From NCBI RefSeq assembly GCF_030758955.1, contig NZ_CP132360.1, positions 949,820-1,013,819 of the forward strand: a stretch of DNA of 64,000 nucleotides. The letters are read 5' to 3'. Source of the DNA: Agrococcus beijingensis (lineage in GTDB: Bacteria > Actinomycetota > Actinomycetes > Actinomycetales > Microbacteriaceae). Every line of letters begins with the position of its first letter. The stretch's first letter is position 1. Positions 24,317-32,723 of this stretch are shown piece by piece. A program made the position numbers and the translations under genes. The notes under the pieces are model-generated. The model searched no databases. It was not told where the DNA came from and was given only the letters and a program-made list of their open reading frames with translations.

Positions 24317-25855
24317 TTGGACCTGACGCCCCTGAACGACGTGCTCGATGCCATCAGCGGCGTGATCTGGGGGCCGTGGCTGCTGATCCCGCTGCTGGTC
24401 GGCACCGGCCTGTATCTCACGATCCGGCTCGGCGGGCTGCAGTTCCTGAAGCTCGGCGCCGGCCTGCGCCTCGGGCTCGGCAAGGATCGCGACCAGGGCG
24501 CCGAGGGCGACATCTCGCAGTTCCAGGCGCTCACCACCGCGCTCGCCGCGACCGTCGGCACCGGCAACATCGTCGGCGTCGCGACCGCCATCGGCATCGG
24601 CGGGCCCGGCGCGCTGTTCTGGATGTGGGTGACGGGCCTCGTGGGCATGGCCTCGAAGTACTCCGAGGCGTTCCTGGCCGTGCGCTTCCGCACCACCGAC
24701 GAGGCCGGCGAGAAGTCGGGCGGCCCGCAGATCTACCTGCAGCGCGGCATCAAGGGTCCGCTCGGCAAGGGCCTCGCGCTCGCCTTCGCGGTCTTCACCG
24801 TGATCGCGTGCTTCGGCATCGGCAACATGACGCAGGGCAACTCGATCGCCTCGAACGTCGAGCACAGCTGGGGTGTGCCCACCTGGGTGACCGGCATCAT
24901 CCTCACCGTCCTCACGCTCGTCGTGCTGGTCGGCGGCATCAAGTCGATCGGCAAGGTCACGGCCGGCTTCGTGCCGATCATGATCGTCTTCTACGTGCTG
25001 GCAGGGCTCTTCATCCTGGGCGCGAACGTCGGCGAGCTGCCGGCCGCGCTCGCGCAGATCTTCACCCAGGCGTTCACCGGCACCGCCGCGGTCGGCGGCT
25101 TCGCCGGCTCGGTGCTCATCATCGCAGTGCAGATGGGCGTCGCCCGCGGCCTGTTCTCGAACGAGTCCGGGCTCGGCTCCGCGGCGATCGCGGCCGCCGC
25201 CGCCAAGACGACGCACCCCGTGCGCCAGGGCCTCGTGTCGATGACGCAGACGTTCATCGACACGCTCATCGTCGTCAGCATCACCGGGCTCACGATCGTG
25301 GTCACCGGCGTCTGGGACGACGTCGACGCCGAGACCGGCGAGCAGATCAGCCCGGCGCTGATGACCGGCGAGGCCTTCTCCAACGGCCTCCCCGGCGAGT
25401 GGGGCCACTGGGTCGTCACCCTCGGGCTGCTGATGTTCGCCTTCTCGACGATCCTCGGCTGGTCGTACTACGGCGAGCGCAACGTCGAGCGCCTGTTCGG
25501 CCGGCGCCTGGTGATGCCGTTCCGGGTGCTGTTCGCGCTCGTCGTCTACGTCGGCTGCACCATCTCGCTCGACACGGTGTGGAAGTTCTCCGACATCGCG
25601 AACGGCCTGATGGCGCTGCCCAACCTCATCGGCCTCCTGCTGCTGTCGGGGCTGGTGGCGCGCGAGACGCGGCACTACCTCAAGCACGACCCGAAGCTCG
25701 AGGCGACCCGCGACGAGGTCGAGGCGTTCATGGCCGACCAACCCGGCTGGGCCGACTGGAAGGCCGGCGACGAGATCGGCACCTCGCGCATCGACCTGAC
25801 GGCGGTGCAGCAGCGGCGCGACCCGGCCGTGGCCGACGAGGCGTCGCGCAGCTAG
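24317..25855 (+). CDS. AGCS-family alanine/glycine:cation symporter
   Basis: 512 residues; TTG 24317 with GGAGAG just upstream gives the usual family N-terminus (VLDAISGVIWGPWLLIPLLV). Family signatures include TTALAATVGTGNIVGVATAI and ARGLFSNESGLGSAAIAAAA. About ten to eleven membrane helices. Imports alanine or glycine with sodium or protons. The final 60 residues are charged and cytoplasmic. Confidence 0.92.
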   Translation: MDLTPLNDVLDAISGVIWGPWLLIPLLVGTGLYLTIRLGGLQFLKLGAGLRLGLGKDRDQGAEGDISQFQALTTALAATVGTGNIVGVATAIGIGGPGALFWMWVTGLVGMASKYSEAFLAVRFRTTDEAGEKSGGPQIYLQRGIKGPLGKGLALAFAVFTVIACFGIGNMTQGNSIASNVEHSWGVPTWVTGIILTVLTLVVLVGGIKSIGKVTAGFVPIMIVFYVLAGLFILGANVGELPAALAQIFTQAFTGTAAVGGFAGSVLIIAVQMGVARGLFSNESGLGSAAIAAAAAKTTHPVRQGLVSMTQTFIDTLIVVSITGLTIVVTGVWDDVDAETGEQISPALMTGEAFSNGLPGEWGHWVVTLGLLMFAFSTILGWSYYGERNVERLFGRRLVMPFRVLFALVVYVGCTISLDTVWKFSDIANGLMALPNLIGLLLLSGLVARETRHYLKHDPKLEATRDEVEAFMADQPGWADWKAGDEIGTSRIDLTAVQQRRDPAVADEASRS

Positions 25856-25876
25856 TTGTTCTTCTGCGCAGCGCCG

Positions 25877-26779
25877 CTACGGCAGCGCAGCGCAGCGCGC
25901 CACCGCCCAGTCGAGCAGCGCCTTCCGCTGCGCCTCGGGGCTCGGCAGCAGCAGGTCGACGCGCTCGCCGCCCTGCGTGGCGCGCACGCGGAAGATGGTG
26001 CCCTGCTTGTCCTCCGCGACCGCGTGCAGGTCGCAGCGCCCGGGGGTGAGCGGCACGTCGACCACGGTCGCGGGCGTTCCGGTCGCGATCGCGAGGCCGA
26101 CCGGCAGGGCCTCGATGCGGGCGGCGGATGCGTCCAGCGGCGCGAGCAGGACGGTCGCCGCGACCTCGTCGATCGTGCCCACCGCCGCGCCGCCGCCGGC
26201 CACCGGCGACACCCGCAGGCGCAGGATCGCCGGACCCGACCCATCCGCCGGGATCTCGGGATCGAGCCACTCGACCGCCGCCACCTCGCTCGCGAAGGCG
26301 CGCAGGTCGCACACCGCGTCGTCGAGCGCGTCGAGCTGGCCGAACGGGTCGGCGGGCACGCCCTCGACCCGCGTGCCGTCGGCGAGCTCGAGCGTCGCGA
26401 GGTGCTCGAGCGGCGCGGCGTCGCAGGTGGGCTCGGGCAGCTGCAGCTGCAGGTTGCGCCGGGCGCCGGGCGGGATGCGGGCCTCGTCGACGCGCTCCAT
26501 CGGCGCGCTCCAGCGGCTCGACGCGTAGGCCGCGCGCTCGATGACCAGCTCGTCGTCGCCCTCGTTGGTGACGCGCAGCTCGACCATGGCGCCGGCGACG
26601 TCGCCGCGCAGCTGCACGAGCTCGAGCAGCACGCCGGCGTCGGCGGCGGTCGTGGCCGTCGCAGGCGTGGGCGTCGCCGAGGTCGTGTCAGCGCCAGGCT
26701 CCGACCCCGCGCAGCCGCTCAGCAGCCCGATCGCGCACGCCGCGATCGCCGCCCTGCCGCCGCCTCGTCGCCACCGCAC
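25877..26779 (-). CDS. Hypothetical lipoprotein
   Basis: 300 residues, GTG start. Signal peptide with lipobox LLSGCAG (cysteine at about 23), then a Thr/Ala/Pro linker and two beta-rich parts: LVQLRGDVAGAMVELRVTNE (possible Ig-like sandwich) and GPAILRLRVSPVAGGGAAV. Four further cysteines (TCDAAP, AVCDL, GRCDLH, ARCAA) could form two disulfides. No family recognised. Transcribed toward the symporter, separated by 21 bases. Confidence 0.8.
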   Translation of the reverse strand: MRWRRGGGRAAIAACAIGLLSGCAGSEPGADTTSATPTPATATTAADAGVLLELVQLRGDVAGAMVELRVTNEGDDELVIERAAYASSRWSAPMERVDEARIPPGARRNLQLQLPEPTCDAAPLEHLATLELADGTRVEGVPADPFGQLDALDDAVCDLRAFASEVAAVEWLDPEIPADGSGPAILRLRVSPVAGGGAAVGTIDEVAATVLLAPLDASAARIEALPVGLAIATGTPATVVDVPLTPGRCDLHAVAEDKQGTIFRVRATQGGERVDLLLPSPEAQRKALLDWAVARCAALP

Positions 26780-26869
26780 GGCGTCATCCTGCCACGCGGT
26801 GCCCGCCCGCCGGCGAAGCCGCTGCTCGCCCGCCGGCGACGCCGCTGCCCGGCACCGGCGAAGCGCGGG

Positions 26870-27532
26870 CTACTCCCCCAGCGCCGCCTGGATCGCCGTC
26901 TCGACGTCGTCGAAGTCCTCGAGATCGACCTGCTCGCCGTCGACGTAGAACGTGGGCGTCGACTGCACGCCGAGCGCGATGCCGGCGTTCGCGTCGAACG
27001 CGACCCGGTCGAGCGTGTCGGGGTCGGCGACGGCGGCGTCGAACGCGGCCATGTCGAGCCCGAGCTCCTCGGCGTAGCCGCGGAACGTCGCGGTGGCGTC
27101 GCTGCCCCTCCACTCCTGCTGGCGGTCGAAGAGCATCGTGTGCATCTCGGCGAACGCGTCCTGCTGGGCCGCGGCCTCGGCTGCGACGGCGGCAGGCAGG
27201 GCGTTCGAGTGGCTGGGGAGCGGGAAGTAGCGCACCGCGAAGGTGACCTGTGCCCCGTAGCGGTCGACGAGGTCCTCGACGACCGGCTGGAACGAGCCGC
27301 AGCCCGGGCACTCGTAGTCGAAGAACTCGACGACGACCGGGGCGTCGGGCCCCGCGTCGGTGAGCAGGTGCGTCGTCTCGTCGACTAGCTCGGGGGCGGC
27401 AGCACCGCTGGCCGCGGGGGCCTGAGCGGCGGGCGCCGACTCCCACGGACGCACGACGAGCAGCGCCACCGCGACGATCAGGACGAGGGCGCCGACGACG
27501 GTCGCGATGGAGACTGCAGCGCTTCGGTTCAC
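26870..27532 (-). CDS. DsbA-like membrane-anchored thiol-disulfide oxidoreductase
   Basis: 220 residues. N-terminal anchor helix (VSIATVVGALVLIVAVALLV), then a thioredoxin fold with VVEFFDYECPGCGSFQPVVE (CPGC active site at about residue 77) and a helical insertion. The cis-proline lies in LGVQSTPTFYVDGEQ. Probably oxidises or isomerises exported proteins. No VKOR partner is nearby. Confidence 0.92.
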   Translation of the reverse strand: MNRSAAVSIATVVGALVLIVAVALLVVRPWESAPAAQAPAASGAAAPELVDETTHLLTDAGPDAPVVVEFFDYECPGCGSFQPVVEDLVDRYGAQVTFAVRYFPLPSHSNALPAAVAAEAAAQQDAFAEMHTMLFDRQQEWRGSDATATFRGYAEELGLDMAAFDAAVADPDTLDRVAFDANAGIALGVQSTPTFYVDGEQVDLEDFDDVETAIQAALGE

Positions 27533-27538
27533 GCCTCC

Positions 27539-27544
27539 AGGTTA
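27539..27544 (-). promoter_or_regulatory. -10 hexamer of the DsbA-like gene
   Basis: Minus-strand TAACCT, six bases before GTG 27532; the six bases are GGAGGC, so a short leader with a ribosome-binding site is also possible. Confidence 0.45.
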
Positions 27545-27593
27545 CCGCCATGACGCCCATTACCCCTCCCGTGAGCGTGCGCGGGCGCGGGAG

Positions 27594-27599
27594 TAGCGT
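27594..27599 (+). promoter_or_regulatory. -10 hexamer of the DUF1905 gene
   Basis: TAGCGT, seven bases before ATG 27607. Confidence 0.5.
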
Positions 27600-27606
27600 C
27601 TCGACC

Positions 27607-27894
27607 ATGGAGCTCGCGTTCACGGCCGTCACCGTCGAGTGGCGCGGCCCGGCGCCCTACGTCTTCGCGCCCGTGCCGCCCGACGAGGCCGAGATCATCC
27701 GCGACTGCGCGCGCGAGCTGACCTACGGCTGGGGCGTCATCCCCGTGACTGCCACCATCGGGGGCACCGACTTCACCACCTCCCTGTTCCCCCGCGACGG
27801 CGGCTACCTGCTGCCCGTCAAGGTGGCGGTGCAGCGCGCCGAGGGCGTGGGCATCGGCGACGCGGTCGAGGTGCGGATGCGGCTGGGCCGGTAG
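27607..27894 (+). CDS. DUF1905-domain protein
   Basis: 95 residues forming one small beta-barrel domain: AVTVEWRGPAPYVFAPVPPD, YGWGVIPVTATIGGTDFTTS, LFPRDGGYLLPVKVAVQRAE and GDAVEVRMRLGR. This pattern is DUF1905, often found alone or fused to YdeI-type domains. No function known. An in-frame ATG at 27550 is rejected because the promoter hexamer would lie inside it. Confidence 0.8.
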   Translation: MELAFTAVTVEWRGPAPYVFAPVPPDEAEIIRDCARELTYGWGVIPVTATIGGTDFTTSLFPRDGGYLLPVKVAVQRAEGVGIGDAVEVRMRLGR

Positions 27895-27968
27895 GCGGGC
27901 GGGCCCGGGTTCGCGAGTCAGCGGCTCCGGGTAGCATCGGGGCCCACGCGAACGCGAAGGGGGCCGCC

Positions 27969-28886
27969 ATGGAGCTCGCCGCACGACTCGGTGCCGGATT
28001 CGGTGCCGCCGCTGCTGATGTCGGCCGCCGCACGGAGCGCGCCATCCACCGGCTCGCGAGGCCCACCGCCTACGCGCTCGCGCCGGTGCTGCTGCGCCAG
28101 GCGCGCCGCGCCCAGGAGTCGCTGATCGGGCTGCCGGAGCCGCGCGACGAGCGGCACGGTCAGGTCGGCGAGCAGCACGACGGCGAGCCGCTGCGGCTGC
28201 TGCTCGTGGGCGACTCGACCGCGACGGGCGTCGGCGCCGAGCGGCTCGAGGAGGCCCTGGCCGTGCAGACGGCGCTGCTGCTGGCCGGGCGGCGCCAGCG
28301 GCCGGTCGCCTGGCGCATCATCGGTCAGGAGGGCTCCAACGCGGCCGACGTGCTGCGCCGCGACCTGCCGCAGGTCGACGGCCCCGACCGCGATGCGATC
28401 GTGCTCCTCGTGGGCGCGAACGACGCGATGCAGCTGGTGTCGCGGCGCGCGTTCGCACGCTCGGTCGGACTGCTGGTCGACGGCCTCGCCGAGCACCTCG
28501 CGCCGGGCGGCGTGATCGCGGTCGCCGGCGCTCCGCAGATCGACACCTTCGCCTGGCTGCCGCAGCCGATGCGATCGCTGCTGGGCGGCCACGCCCGCAG
28601 CCTCGACGACGCGCTGCAGCGCATCGCCGCCGCCGACCCGCGTGTGATCCACCTGCCCACGCCGGCGATCCTCGAGCCCGCGTGGCACGCATCCGACGGC
28701 TTCCACCCCTCTGCCGCGGGCTACGCCATGTGGGCGCAGCTCATCGCGCCGCAGCTCGACGCGGCGCTCGCCGAGCGGCGCGACCGGGCCTGGGCGGGCT
28801 CAGCGCCCGCCGCGGCCGGCGACGCGCCGCACGCGGCCACACGGCCGACGAGCGTTACCAGTATCAACGTGGGTGGCCCCACCTAG
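27969..28886 (+). CDS. SGNH/GDSL-family hydrolase
   Basis: 305 residues. Block I LLLVGDSTATGVGA has the nucleophile serine, block III VLLVGANDAM the asparagine, and block V ASDGFHPSAAGYAMWA the Asp-x-x-His pair. The first 70 residues are amphipathic and may hug the membrane. The TAG stop (28884-28886) lies inside the first of two 30-base repeats that precede the HNH gene. Probably a lipase or esterase. Confidence 0.88.
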   Translation: MELAARLGAGFGAAAADVGRRTERAIHRLARPTAYALAPVLLRQARRAQESLIGLPEPRDERHGQVGEQHDGEPLRLLLVGDSTATGVGAERLEEALAVQTALLLAGRRQRPVAWRIIGQEGSNAADVLRRDLPQVDGPDRDAIVLLVGANDAMQLVSRRAFARSVGLLVDGLAEHLAPGGVIAVAGAPQIDTFAWLPQPMRSLLGGHARSLDDALQRIAAADPRVIHLPTPAILEPAWHASDGFHPSAAGYAMWAQLIAPQLDAALAERRDRAWAGSAPAAAGDAPHAATRPTSVTSINVGGPT

Positions 28887-28941
28887 GTTGGTCGCAACAG
28901 CGACAGACCATGTGGGTGGCCCCACCTAGGTTGGTCGCAAC
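28869..28941. repeat. Two 30-base direct repeats with nested palindromes
   Basis: Identical copies at 28869-28898 and 28912-28941, 43 bases apart start to start. Each contains GGTGG-CC-CCACC and the perfect eight-base palindrome ACCTAGGT and ends in GGTCGCAAC. The second copy ends one base before the GTG at 28942 and 15 bases before the HNH start codon. The arrangement suggests operator sites or a nuclease recognition sequence. Confidence 0.85.
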
Positions 28942-28956
28942 GTGAAGGAGTCGACG

Positions 28957-30708
28957 ATGACGATGGTGCAGCAGGCAGCGACAGCGGTCGAAGCCGCGCG
29001 CGCCGTGCTCGCCGATCTCGATTCGCTCTCGCGTGCACCGCTCGACGAGGTGGTCGACCTGCTCTCGCAGACGGCTGCGCTCGCACGCATCGTCGAAGCC
29101 CAGCAGGTGCGGCTCGCGGGAGAGATCGCCGAACGGTCCCGCGTGCCCGACGACACCTCGATCTGCCGTCGGCTCGGGCATCGCAGCCCGAAGGAAGCGG
29201 TGGCGTCGGCGTTCGGCATCCGGGCGCGCGAGGCTTCGAGCCTGCTCACGCTCGCTGCTGCCACGCGGCCGGCGATGGGCATCACCGGCGCCGACATCCC
29301 GATCAGGTACCCGCAGGTCGCGGCGGCGCTCGACGCGGGCGACATCTCATTCGCGCAGGCGCAGGCGATCGTCGAGCAGCTGGAGCCGGCCGCTCCGCGC
29401 GCCGAGGTCGAGCAGCTCGCGTGGGCCGAGACGCAGCTGGTCGCCGCCGCCACCGACCCGGAGGCACCGCTGGTGCCCGAGCTGCTGGTCACCCAGGCGC
29501 GCGTCTACGTCGCCGTCCTCGACCCCGACGGGGTGCTGCCCAACGCCGAGCGGCAGCGCGCCATGCGAAGCCTGCGCTTGTCGCAGCGACCTGACGGGGT
29601 CTGGTGCATGACGATGCTGAGCCCGCCCGAAGACGGCTCTGCCCTCAAGGCGCTCCTCGACTCCTACACGAGCCCGCGGGTGAAGGTGGCGTTCCGCGAT
29701 GCCGATGCCGATGCCGATGCCGCTGGCGCCGGCGACGCTGGCCTCGACGGCGACGCGGGTCGCCAGGTCGACCCCGATGGCATGCCCAGCGCAGACGGCA
29801 TCGGCATCGTCGACGACCGCACGCCCGAGCAGAAGCGGCACGACGTGCTGGTCGCACTGGTGCGGGCGCACGCCGCCTCCGGCGATGCGCCGGTCGCCGG
29901 AGGCGAGCCGCCGGTGCTCGTGTTCACCGGCACCATCGAGGCGTACGACGCATACCGCCGCGGCATCGACTCGCCCGATCGCGCCCTGACCATCGAGCAC
30001 ACCGGCAACATCGTGCCCATCGAGACGGTCGACAGGCTCGCGTGCGATGCGAGCATCCACCACGCGATCGTCAACGGCGCCGGGCACGTGCTCTCGCTCG
30101 GCAGCGCCGAGCGCCTGTTCAACCGCGCGCAGCGACGAGCGCTCGCGGCTCGCGACAAGGGCTGCCGGGTGCCGGGCTGCGGCATGCCCGTCGCCTGGTG
30201 CGAAGCCCACCACGTCGTGCCCTGGCAGCTCGGTGGCCCCACCGACGTCGACAACGGCATCCTGCTCTGCAACTACCACCACCACGAGGTGCACGCCGGT
30301 CGGCTCACGATCGAGCGAGCCGGGCCCGAGGTGGGCCGCTGGCGGGTCGTGCCCGCGTTGCGCCCTGCAGACCGATTCGGACGCAACCGCCGGCTCGCCA
30401 CGGCGCTCCCGGGCGGTGATGCGCTGGTCGACAGCCGCGGCGCTCACGTCCGTGCCGCCGACGCGGGGCCGGCGCTGGCCGTGCTGCTGCCTGATCCGCC
30501 CTCGACGAGCACCGGAGCATCCAGCCAAGCGCACCCAAGGCCCGCATCGGCGACGCCCGCGGCGCCTGCGACTCGGCCGCCTCGGCGCGGCGCCAGAACG
30601 GTCGAAGCGCGCCTCAGGCACCGGCTTCGTTCGCGCAGGCGAGCGCCCGCGCTGCCGATCGCCGCGCTCGACCTCGGTCGACCGGCCCACATCGTGATGC
30701 GCACCTGA
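28957..30708 (+). CDS. HNH endonuclease, DUF222/13E12 repeat family
   Basis: 583 residues; ATG 28957 has GAAGGAG six bases upstream. The N-terminal 13E12/DUF222 domain is helical (residues about 1-210). A variable Asp-Ala-rich linker (DADADADAAG, about 248) follows. The HNH domain at about 405-450 has zinc cysteines in KGCRVPGCGMPVAWCEAHHV and the HNH residues in HHVVPW, DNGILLC and YHHHEVH. The C-terminal 100 residues are Arg/Pro-rich. These genes are multicopy and variable in actinobacteria; their role is unresolved. Confidence 0.92.
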   Translation: MTMVQQAATAVEAARAVLADLDSLSRAPLDEVVDLLSQTAALARIVEAQQVRLAGEIAERSRVPDDTSICRRLGHRSPKEAVASAFGIRAREASSLLTLAAATRPAMGITGADIPIRYPQVAAALDAGDISFAQAQAIVEQLEPAAPRAEVEQLAWAETQLVAAATDPEAPLVPELLVTQARVYVAVLDPDGVLPNAERQRAMRSLRLSQRPDGVWCMTMLSPPEDGSALKALLDSYTSPRVKVAFRDADADADAAGAGDAGLDGDAGRQVDPDGMPSADGIGIVDDRTPEQKRHDVLVALVRAHAASGDAPVAGGEPPVLVFTGTIEAYDAYRRGIDSPDRALTIEHTGNIVPIETVDRLACDASIHHAIVNGAGHVLSLGSAERLFNRAQRRALAARDKGCRVPGCGMPVAWCEAHHVVPWQLGGPTDVDNGILLCNYHHHEVHAGRLTIERAGPEVGRWRVVPALRPADRFGRNRRLATALPGGDALVDSRGAHVRAADAGPALAVLLPDPPSTSTGASSQAHPRPASATPAAPATRPPRRGARTVEARLRHRLRSRRRAPALPIAALDLGRPAHIVMRT

Positions 30709-30802
30709 CGAGCCAGTGCCCGAACCCAGTGCCCGGGCCGCACTCGAGCTCGGCATGCCGCCGCGCCGGACCGTTTCGATTCGGCCAGACCGACGCGCAC
30801 CT

Positions 30803-30940
30803 GTACCAGTCCGGCGGCCGCGCAGAAGTACCAGTTCGGCGGCCGCATACCCGAACCCGCTCGGCCGCCGCGCACCCGAACCCGCTCGGCCGCCCACGCC
30901 CGAACCCGCTCGGCCGCCGCGCACCCGAACCCGCGCGACC
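30803..30940. repeat. Intergenic tandem repeats
   Basis: Two copies of GTACCAGTyCGGCGGCCGC (30803 and 30828 regions), then three to four copies of a 24-25 base unit beginning CCGAACCCGCTCGGCCGCC (30851, 30876, 30900, and a diverged one at about 30925). They fill most of the 240-base gap between the HNH and transglutaminase genes. No gene is supported there. Confidence 0.75.
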
Positions 30941-30948
30941 GACGCGCG

Positions 30949-31794
30949 TCAGCTCTCCTTCGTGATCTCCACGCTCACGAACAGCTGGCTCTTGCCCGCA
31001 CCCGCATACACACCGCGCAGCGGGGGCACGTCGTTGTAGTCGCGGCCGAGGCCCACCTTCACGTGCCGCTCACCGATGTCGATGAGGTTGGTGGGATCCC
31101 ACGCGTTCCACTCCCCGGTGAACCACTCGACCCACGCGTGCGACTCACCGCGGATCGTCTCGCCGATCGCCGGGTTCGGACGCGGGTGCAGATATCCCGA
31201 CACGTAGCGAGCGGGGATGCCGACCGACCGCAGCGCACCGATCGTGATGTGCGCGATGTCCTGGCACACGCCCTTGCGGTTCTGCCACGCCTCCGAAGCG
31301 AGGGTGTGGACGTGCGTGACGCCCGACATGTACTCCATCTGCTCGCCCACCATGCGGGCGATGGCGGCCGCGGCGGTGCCCGGCGTCTCCGACGCATCCG
31401 CGATCTCGCGCGACGCCGCGATGAGGTCGTCCGTGGGCCGGGTGCGCAGCGTCTGGCCCAGCTGCTCGACGTACTGCGTCGCCCGCGCCGAGACCTTCTC
31501 GAGCTGCTCCCAGCCGAGGTCATGGCCACCCGTCAGCCGCGGCCGCACCTCGACGAGGCTCGTCGCCGTCAACTGCAGCTCGGTGTGCGGCGCGAGCACG
31601 TCGAACGAGACGACCTTGGTACCCCAGTAGTCCTCGTAGGTGTTGATCGAGGTGTTGGGGCGGATGTCGAGGTTGGAGTAGATGACGAACTGGCCGTCGC
31701 TCGTCGACGGCAGCATGCGCGACTCGTTGTACGAGGCGACGGCCGGCTGCTCGTAGCGGTAGCCGGTCGTGTGGCGGATGCGGATGCGGCTCAC
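30949..31794 (-). CDS. Transglutaminase-family cysteine peptidase
   Basis: 281 residues; GTG 31794 overlaps the stop of the alpha-E gene (GTGA). An N-terminal beta domain begins RIRIRHTTGYRYEQPAVASY. The catalytic triad is cysteine in NRKGVCQDIAHITIGALRS, histidine in GESHAWVEWF and aspartate in AWDPTN. Third gene of the ATP-grasp/alpha-E/transglutaminase operon; in this context the domain is expected to cleave or cross-link a peptide made by the ATP-grasp protein (inference from known gene neighbourhoods). Confidence 0.9.
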   Translation of the reverse strand: MSRIRIRHTTGYRYEQPAVASYNESRMLPSTSDGQFVIYSNLDIRPNTSINTYEDYWGTKVVSFDVLAPHTELQLTATSLVEVRPRLTGGHDLGWEQLEKVSARATQYVEQLGQTLRTRPTDDLIAASREIADASETPGTAAAAIARMVGEQMEYMSGVTHVHTLASEAWQNRKGVCQDIAHITIGALRSVGIPARYVSGYLHPRPNPAIGETIRGESHAWVEWFTGEWNAWDPTNLIDIGERHVKVGLGRDYNDVPPLRGVYAGAGKSQLFVSVEITKES

Positions 31795-32723
31795 GATGCC
31801 TCCCTCGTCCAAGCGGGCATGTTGTGGGTCGGGAAGTAGCGCTCCCGCACGGCGTTCGACACCGCCGTCGTGGTCGTCTGCACCTTGTCCATGACGGTCG
31901 GCAGGTTCTCGATGATCTCCTGGATGGGCGTGAACTCGAGCTCCGCGCGGATCTGCCCCAGCATCCGCTGTGCCGGGTCGATGTAGCCGACTCGATCGTG
32001 GCGCGGCTCGATGTCGTGCAGGCAGTCCTCGGCGCCACGGATCGAGAAGAGCACGGACCGCGGGAAGAGCCGGTCGAGCAGCAGGAACTCCGCCGCATTG
32101 GTGCTCGACGGCACGCCGCGGTAGGTGCGGAGGTAGGCCTCGTAGGCGCCGACCGAGCGGAGGATCGTCGTCCACGACGGGCCGCTCGCCTCGGTGAGCG
32201 CCCGAGTCGCGAGCAGGCGCGCGACCATGTCGGCGCGCTCGATGTTGCGACCCAGGTTCAGGAAGCTCCAGGCGTCGTCACGGCTCGACGTGGTGTCTGC
32301 CATGCCGCCCGCGAGCGCCGCGCGCTCACGCACCCAGCCGAACATCGCGTGCACCTGCTCGGTGTTCACGCGCCGCGGCATGTTGGCGTAGGTGGCGTTC
32401 AGCACCTCCCACAGCTCGGTCGAGATGATCTCGCGCGCACGGCGGGCGTTCTCGCGAGCCGCGTTCACCGAGTAGGCGATCGACGCCGGCTGCGTGCGGT
32501 CGGTCGCGAGCGTGTTGACGACGTCGACGCGCGTGAGCTTGCGCTCCGGCGGGGCGTCGTTGCCCATGACGCCCAGCAGGGCGCGGCAGGCGGTGTCCTC
32601 GTCGACCGCGACGTCCTCGAGCAGCAACTGCAGGTAGACGTCGAGGATGCGAGCGGTGCCGTCGGCCCGCTCGATGTAGCGGCCGATCCAGAACAGGCTC
32701 TCGGCGATGCGGCTGAGCATCAT
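31791..32723 (-). CDS. Alpha-E domain protein (DUF403)
   Basis: 310 residues, almost entirely helical, opening MLSRIAESLFWIGRYIERAD, the family hallmark, with the repeat-like SFLNLGRNIERADMVARLLA in the middle. Start and stop overlap both neighbours by four bases. It is always found with circularly permuted ATP-grasp proteins and is thought to help peptide ligation, but no reaction has been shown. Confidence 0.92.
   Translation of the reverse strand: MMLSRIAESLFWIGRYIERADGTARILDVYLQLLLEDVAVDEDTACRALLGVMGNDAPPERKLTRVDVVNTLATDRTQPASIAYSVNAARENARRAREIISTELWEVLNATYANMPRRVNTEQVHAMFGWVRERAALAGGMADTTSSRDDAWSFLNLGRNIERADMVARLLATRALTEASGPSWTTILRSVGAYEAYLRTYRGVPSSTNAAEFLLLDRLFPRSVLFSIRGAEDCLHDIEPRHDRVGYIDPAQRMLGQIRAELEFTPIQEIIENLPTVMDKVQTTTTAVSNAVRERYFPTHNMPAWTREAS

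Noticed and set aside
26785..26850. Repeated GCCCGCCGGCGAnGCCGCTGC block between two genes
   Set aside because: Only two imperfect copies of very GC-rich sequence; no structure beyond composition.
30851..30940. Short tandem units suggesting a CRISPR array
   Set aside because: No spacers; units are adjacent and diverging, so simple tandem repeats.
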